A stretch of 64,000 nucleotides of DNA from Ailanthus altissimus. Lineage: Eukaryota > Streptophyta > Magnoliopsida > Sapindales > Simaroubaceae. This document shows positions 57,972-64,000 of this stretch, in pieces; the stretch's first letter is position 1; every line of letters starts with the position of its first letter. The stretch covers positions 19,858,001 through 19,922,000 of the forward strand of contig OX327712.1 in assembly GCA_946807835.1 (NCBI GenBank), in the 5' to 3' direction. The notes below the pieces were generated by a model. The model ran no database searches and was not told where the DNA came from. It saw only the letters and a program-made list of their open reading frames with translations. The translations under genes were made by a program, and so were the position numbers.

Positions 57972-60900
57972 ATGTTGACCAGGAGAAGTGAAACGGGACT
58001 TGGAAGAAGAAGAAAAGCGACAAAAACAGGCATACTATTGCCCAGGCCGCAGCGCTGGGAACAGAAGGTCCAACACTGCTGCATTGGATCGGGTCGCATT
58101 TGGCGCCACGACGTCTAAGTTCAAGGAAGTCTATTTTTTATCTGGATTAACATGTTTGAGGAGGTTTTGGCCTCTAAAATGTGTGGACTCTAAGAGTCAC
58201 ACACGTTTTAAGGTTTCTAGGGGTGTTTTATTCACTATATAAACCTTTCTAAATACAAGAAGTGAAGCATCTAAGATTTCAAAATGTAAACCATAAGAGA
58301 GAATAGATAAGTTATGTAGACGCTAAATGTTATGTGCACTAGGGTGGAATCTTTTGTATGGGTAGAAATTGTTCTATGAGAACAAAGAAACATTACAGAT
58401 CTTTTTTGAGTTAGATGCTCGGACTATTCTTATATTCCTTGTAAAAATATCTTACAATGAGATACTAAGAGGCCAAGGTAAATACTTATAGGCCTTTATG
58501 AGAGACACTAAGAGATCTTGTGGGATCATTGATGATGTAAGAAAATACTTAGTGATCTATGTCAATAAAAAAGTTGGATCATGAATTCTTCGTAGACATA
58601 AGCATTTATAGGCCGAACCACGTATATCTTGTGTGTAGTAACCAGTATCCACGACTGGTAAGAATAAGTATTTATATATGTATAAATATACGTATTTTAT
58701 TTGTATGTTGGTGATACTTGATTTATATATTGTTATTAGTAGTGTTTGTATAGGTTAAAGTCATACTATTAGCATTGGGTTTAATTGCAAGACTTTAGAT
58801 TTATTTTAGGGACCAAATTGTAATACTTTAAAAGTTTTGGAGATAAATTCATAAATACCAAAAATTAGCCACTTAGTATAAAAATACACTTTTAAAACCC
58901 TAATTCTCTCATTTTGGTCGAGCTACTTCTTTTAGAGAGAGAGAAGAGAGAAAAAGAGGGGAGAGAAAGAGAAGAAGGAGAAGAAAAAGAAGAAGAAATT
59001 GGAATTTTGGATTTTAAGAGGTATATCACAACTATTTCTCAATTTATTGGTGTTAATTATGTTAATTTCTTTAAGTTTTGATTTCTGAAAATATGTATAA
59101 TTGAGGATTTGATGTGTATTTCATATGATATTTTGAGAATTGATGATGATCTATAAGATAGTTTGATAAATCATGATGGATTGTAGAATTTCTACTTGAT
59201 AGTCTCTTGATCCAAGAATTTTATAAATTGTTGTAATTCGATTCTAGTTTTGAATTTTTAGTATATGAAATTAGACATATTTAGGATCATCTGAGACTTT
59301 GAATCGATTCAAAATTCCAGAAATTGATTTTTTTGTGAATTTACCAAAATGATTCTGAAATTCTGAAAATTTCCTATGTGAACAGTATAATACAGTGAAA
59401 AATAATTTTTGTCCTACTAAATGATCTTCAAAAATTACGAATTTGTGGAATATGATACGTTTATATGTCTAATATGATATAATCGGAATTAAGAATTTAG
59501 ATCAATGTGGTTGAAGTGTTATGATTTTCTGAAGTGTATCAGCTCATTGCAGTATTTGATTAACAGATTTTTAAAACTATGAAATAACATAGTTTTAAAA
59601 TACTTTTGGCAGTGATTTGGAAGTGAAATATTTATCATGGATTGAGATATGTGTTAAGAGTAATTATGTGGTAGTTTTATAATTTTTGAGTTAGTATATA
59701 ATTTTATATAATTAGGAGATTGAATACTGTTCAGTAAGTATCTTGATCTTGTCAGGTTAGTAGTTTAGATTCGATGGTATGTATGGAATGAATTGTGTAG
59801 GAATTTTGATATAATATTCATATATAAGAAAGATATATAAGTCAAGAATGATATATTCTGATTCGGAGTAATTGGACATCATTTGATGTATTAAAAATTT
59901 TTGTTAAGTGTAAGTGGTCAGAATGACAGGTTTTGAGAAACTAAGTATTTAGACCAATTTGATGTGATAAATGCATTGTATATAATTTTGTAAGCTATTT
60001 AAAGTATTTTGTGTGAATTGTGAGGCTTATGAAAGGATTAATCTCCATTGATAGGTTAAGGAGATTTAAGCCTTGTAGCTGAAAATGTTAAAAGGTAAGT
60101 ATACTAGACTTTTTACTGAAATCACAATAAACATAGTAATTGTTTTGTATGATTTTGCAAATGGGGTTAAGAATATGTTTATGTTATGTCAAAGTATACT
60201 TTGATATGAAATGTGAATATATATTTATGAATGTGAGCATTGACATTGAGCATGGACATACATGTATTTTTGAAAGTGAGCTTTCAAAATAAGATGCGTT
60301 TAATAAAGAAAGCTTTTGAAGTGTAATATGTCCATGAGAAATATTTTGTGTTTTAAGAGTACTTGAACTCACTGTTAACTTAGTAGGCATTTTATGTGAT
60401 TTGTGGAGCCTTTATGTGTGGCCTTTCCTTCAAGATTGGTATATGTTATGTGTTCCGTATGTAGGGAGGATCCTATTGGTACCTAAAGAAAGAGTGAGTC
60501 ATCACATTCGTGTGGTGGCGTATTGGTGCATGTGAGAGGACTCACTGATGATCAGGGTGAGGGTTTGGCTTTTACCTTCGGGTATGAGCATTATATATGT
60601 GTAATTTAAAGGCCTCACTTGTACTATTTCTTTCATACGATATGTCACCTACGAGTGACATTTGGCTCATTATGTGATATGTAAGTCCTACTAAGTAGTA
60701 GTTGAGTGATGGTATTCCTATTATGTATTTTGAAAGAATGTGTAAGCGTTTATATGACATGTGATTTAATAAGATTATGATTTTGATTGATCACAGCATA
60801 TCATACATATGCATTGTGTACATATATGTATTTGTATTTGATATATGAAAAACTAGTATGCTTACTGAGTTTTATACTCATTATAGTTTATGGTGATTTC

Positions 60901-61480
60901 AGGTAAATAAGGTACACGTGTGCTTAGCAGATTTGGCAAGACTTCTGCTGTTCCTTGAGTTCCCTAAGTTGTTAGGTTGCTAAGTGTTTCATTTGGGGAC
61001 ACGTGGGATAAGATATTTGATTTGTCCCCATTGAATAAATACTTATGTATTATTTTATTGTGTGTGGTTGGATTTAGTTTAAGTTTTACCAAGTGTGGTA
61101 ATAGATTGATTTTAAGTAAGAATTTGCAATGAATATATTCTGGGCTTCCGGTAACAAAATTGCTACTGGTGACATAGTAGAGTGTTAATCTCTGAGAAAA
61201 TTCTGCGTATCTCCAGTTTACTAATTGTCTCAGTCATAATTCAATTGCTATAATTCTGAAAGAAATTTAAAATGAATGTGCTTAGAAATATTATTGAATG
61301 AATGTAAGTGATGTCGTGTGTCAGATCTTTTGGGTCTGGAGCTTGACATTGTGTATTGTTATTGGTTTGTTTTCTTTATCTATATTAATGTGTTGATCTT
61401 ATGTGTTCTTACTTATTTTGTAAGTTATGTCTTCCGCTGTGTATAAAGTAAAAAGAATATCAAAATTGTAGCCTAATTAA
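57972..61480 (+). repeat. family Z LTR split by a solo LTR
   Basis: The left part 57,972-58,633 begins TGTTGACC, has a GC-rich core (ccaggccgcagcgctggg) and a TATA (CACTATATAAACC near 58,232). The right part resumes at 61,349: 'cgaaccacgtatatcttgtg' then 'tattgttattggtttg' and 'cttattttgtaagttatgtc' follow the complement of 30,300-30,390. The break is exactly the family S solo LTR with its TTGTG duplication. The right end is approximate. Confidence 0.6.
58634..61348 (-). mobile_element. solo LTR, family S (copy 3)
   Basis: Begins TGTAGTAACC and ends GCTTGACA on the plus strand; exact target duplication TTGTG (58,629-58,633 and 61,349-61,353). 2,715 bp, the longest of the three copies. It includes about 280 bp (61,010-61,300) missing from 18,500-20,937; the corresponding text is present in copy 2 near 49,350-49,600. 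No internal domain. Confidence 0.92.
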
Positions 61481-61820
61481 TGTCAAATAAATGTTAAACT
61501 AAATAGCATATCTTAATACCCACAACAATAAAATAAAAAAGAATGAAAATTAATTCCTCGCTAAACATTTAGTAAACACCAAGCAACAATTATCACCTTA
61601 TGTATGATAGAATAATGTTCATATCATAAGACAGCAAAGAATTTATTTTTCATTCACATTTATCGATATTATTAGCCAAAAATTTCTACCAAGAACCCGC
61701 ATTCCCAATCTAACAATTAAACTAAAACAAGGCCCCAAAACAATCGTCAGAACAATGAACAACAACAAGAAGAAGAACCAAATAAACCAAAAAAATAAAA
61801 ATTTTAAATCCTCACCACCA

Positions 61821-62639
61821 TCACTTGCTCTTCACTTCAACTCCAGTCTTCCCCGCAATGATAACGGCAGTCGCCATATCCAAAAAAAACCCATGTTCCA
61901 CAACGCCTTCAAGCTTCCCAATCTCCTTTCCAGCAGCAAGCCCATCTTTAATAGGCGTCTCGAAGTACAAATCGACAATGTAGTTAAAATTATCAGTAAT
62001 ATAAGGCTTCCCATCTTCGTTAACTCTCAGCTTAGCATCACAACCCAGTTCTTTAAACAATTCTTGAAGCCTAACCAAGTTATATTTCCAACAAAACTGA
62101 ACCACTTCAACTGGCATTGCCAGTTTGCTGCCGCCAAGCCCACTAACTAACTTGCTCTCATCAACCACCACAACGAAACTCTTTGAAGCCGCCTCCACCA
62201 TTTTCTCTCTCAAAAGGGCCCCACCTCGACCCTTTACGAGGTTCAAGTCTGGGTCAACTTCGTCAGCCCCGTCAATGGCCAAATCGAGAACTGGGTGTTC
62301 GTCGAGTGTCGTCAATGGTATGTTGAGCGACTTAGCTTGCTCTTCGGTGCGTTTTGAAGTTGGGATTCCGATGATGTTCGTTAACTCACCGGATTTTAAG
62401 AGGCGGCCGATTTTGTCGACAACAAAGGCAGCGGTGGAGCCGGTACCCAGGCCAAGGACCATGCCGAATTTGACTCTGTTTCTACCATTATTTTGGATTT
62501 TTTCCCGTTTTAAATTTTTTTTGTCTCTCTCTGATTGTTTTCTAGTTAACGCCATTATAGTGCAATATGAACATTGTAAGCTTGACGTGCTTTGATGCAA
62601 ATGACTGTTACTCTCATCTAGAATTTCATCATCCTGCAT
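61821..62639 (-). CDS. ribose-5-phosphate isomerase, RPI3-like, without plastid transit peptide
   Basis: Interconverts ribose-5-phosphate and ribulose-5-phosphate in the pentose phosphate and Calvin cycles. The intronless frame of 272 residues has the family motifs: phosphate-binding GLGTGST (63-69), IDGADEVD (122-129, catalytic Asp pair D123/D126), KGRGGALLREKM (136-147, with catalytic Lys136 and Glu145), GGSKLAMPVEVV, and C-terminal GVVEHGFFLDMA. It resembles the chloroplast RPI3 clade more than the cytosolic ones. Unlike plastid RPI3, there is no Ser-rich transit peptide. The first ATG after a minus-strand TATA (near 62,790) gives an acidic start (MQDDEILDES). A second ATG at 62,555 (MALTRKQ) gives 244 residues. 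Residues 31-58 are Lys/Arg/Asn-rich where the family has a regular helix. Either a cytosolic paralogue or a degrading copy. Confidence 0.85.
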   Translation of the reverse strand: MQDDEILDESNSHLHQSTSSLQCSYCTIMALTRKQSERDKKNLKREKIQNNGRNRVKFGMVLGLGTGSTAAFVVDKIGRLLKSGELTNIIGIPTSKRTEEQAKSLNIPLTTLDEHPVLDLAIDGADEVDPDLNLVKGRGGALLREKMVEAASKSFVVVVDESKLVSGLGGSKLAMPVEVVQFCWKYNLVRLQELFKELGCDAKLRVNEDGKPYITDNFNYIVDLYFETPIKDGLAAGKEIGKLEGVVEHGFFLDMATAVIIAGKTGVEVKSK

Positions 62640-62779
62640 TGTCTAGTCTAATTCTGCTTGTGCTGACTGCCAGTTCTGTAGGAAGTGACCCGTTACAAAT
62701 AGAAGCGTTTTCAGTTTGTTTTTTTTTCTTTTGTAATAGTGCTAGTATTTTTTTTCTTTACAACTTCTGAGAGTGTACT

Positions 62780-63600
62780 TTGAAAGGAGGCATTATAAAT
62801 GCTTTGGATGAGACTCTTTTCGGACTCCAAAATAAATTTTCGTTTGATTTATTAAACACAAAAATCGCTGACAAAAGCTATTTGGTATCACACATGCGCT
62901 AATCTGGAATCAATCGACCGTTCAAAGAATATAATCTAATATTTCATGACAGCATATAATTTATTATGTATATCCATTGCAACATTAGCTACCCTAGTAG
63001 TTTTACAAAGAAAATCAAGAACCTAAGCATGAACATAAAGGGAGAAATTAGAGAAATTATCGGCTACTTCCTTATGTTCGTAATCATAAGTTACCTCACC
63101 AATCACCCCTACAAAAGAAAGAGGACAATAAAATATTTTTAAGAGGAATAAGTATAATTTTATATTCATATTTTGAGTTAATTAATAACTTTATTTCAAT
63201 TAGATTTAAAATACTCAATTTTATCTTAATTCGTTAATTTTTATCGTCAATTTAAATGAAAAATTTATATTTAATATACTTTTATTATTTTACCCCCCAA
63301 TAATAACACATATAAAAATATATGTAAATGGACACGTGTCATTATATGATTTGTTACAACTAACGCGTGTCATCGTATAATTGATTATATTATTAATAAA
63401 ATAAATTAAAAATAAAACTGATATTGTCACCGAAAAATGGCGACCGCCGGCCACCATTTTTTGGCGACACGTCGACAACAAAAATTTATCAAATTTACAT
63501 CAATGGACTCTATTTTTCTTGATCTACACAGTGGTGAGATCATTTGTAGTAAAAAAGACCAGAAAATGATCAAAAATAGAGGAGAGTGACGACAACCACC
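62780..63600. other. upstream region of the isomerase gene and intergenic sequence
   Basis: A minus-strand TATA-like stretch lies at 62,788-62,797. The remainder is AT-rich; 63,420-63,480 is GC-rich (cgaccgccggccacc) without a supported gene. Confidence 0.35.
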
Positions 63601-64000
63601 GTCGGCCGCCGTTAAACGGTGGGGCAGTGACTTGCACCGTCACCACAAGTGGATAGATCGGCAGTCGAAGGTAGTGAAGGGAAGTGAAAAAAAAGATGAT
63701 GTGAGAAGTTGATTGAAAATCACCTTAAAATAGGTTTGCAACCAAGTCAAGTGAGTAAGGGACACATGGAAAAGATGCAAAGATGAGAAGGCCTCGAAAA
63801 CACGAAAAACAGGCAAAGCACCATGGCCCCCAGTGTGGAGCGCCACAGCGCTCAAGTTAGAGACTAACGTGCTGCGGCTCTAAAACTCGAGACTATAGGC
63901 TGCGGCATCAGCGCGATTAAAGACTTAAAGTTCTCCTAAGTTGTCTAAGATATTCTATCTTATTCCCACTCAAATTAGGGTTTATTTAGGACGTCTGTAA
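63600..64000 (+). repeat. partial family Z LTR cut by the window end
   Basis: GC-rich core text (gtggagcgccacagcgctc, gctgcggcatcagcgcg at 63,835-63,925) flanked by family-like sequence in plus orientation. The left border is unclear. Confidence 0.4.

Noticed and set aside
62125..62595. 156-codon plus-strand frame
   Set aside because: Antisense to the isomerase catalytic domain, whose motifs are unambiguous on the minus strand.
1..64000. CRISPR arrays, operons, bacterial promoters, tRNA or rRNA genes
   Set aside because: Nothing of this kind was seen; gene structure and mobile elements are those of a plant nucleus. tRNA-Met complements occur only as retroelement primer sites.

Overview
The window looks like nuclear DNA of a eudicot. 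It is strongly AT-rich, with sparse intron-containing genes lying in old retrotransposon debris. All confidently recognised genes are plant types: a two-exon GTL2-class trihelix factor, a plant TIM23, a plastid-clade (RPI3-like) ribose-5-phosphate isomerase, and two-exon secreted cysteine-rich peptides. The Copia polyprotein and tRNA-Met-type primer sites also fit a plant. The species cannot be fixed from the sequence alone.

Layout: 1-186 end of a dispersed LTR ('family Z'); 1.8-2.3 kb G-box cluster; 2.8-3.4 kb degenerate tandem repeats; 3,977-6,322 (minus) GTL2-like factor; 7.5-10.7 kb decayed Mutator-like element with long inverted ends; 11.5-15.2 kb old Copia remnant split by a tandem TRIM (LTR-internal-LTR-internal-LTR); 16.9-17.1 kb interleaved inverted repeats; 17.2-18.0 kb family Z LTR; 18,500-20,937 solo LTR; 22,939-23,496 (plus) TIM23; 25.8-26.1 kb promoter-bearing fragment of a peptide gene; 28.2-31.0 kb small non-coding LTR element of family Z; 32,084-32,484 (plus) cysteine-rich peptide gene; 33,009-38,404 complete but mutated Copia element with TSD; 40,638-41,915 (minus) broken peptide gene; 44,971-45,442 (minus) intact peptide gene; 46.2-48.4 kb family Z LTR and LINE remnant; 49,293-53,344 solo LTR with a second solo LTR inside it; 56.7-61.5 kb family Z LTRs, one split by a third solo LTR (58,634-61,348); 61,821-62,639 (minus) ribose-5-phosphate isomerase; 63.6-64.0 kb family Z fragment.

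The most interesting set is the four-locus peptide family spread over 25.8-45.5 kb. Its members share a TATA promoter, a signal peptide, a six-cysteine module in exon 1 and a short exon 2. In two loci exon 2 codes for a PGTSP-containing tail that resembles secreted CEP-type peptide signals. The loci show successive decay: one complete, one with a lost tail, one disrupted by an LTR plus point lesions, and one reduced to promoter and signal-peptide region. Three solo LTRs of a single long-LTR family, each with a perfect 5-bp target duplication, show that LTR-LTR recombination has been frequent here. The housekeeping genes (TIM23, ribose-5-phosphate isomerase) and the GTL2-like factor have no visible functional link to each other.
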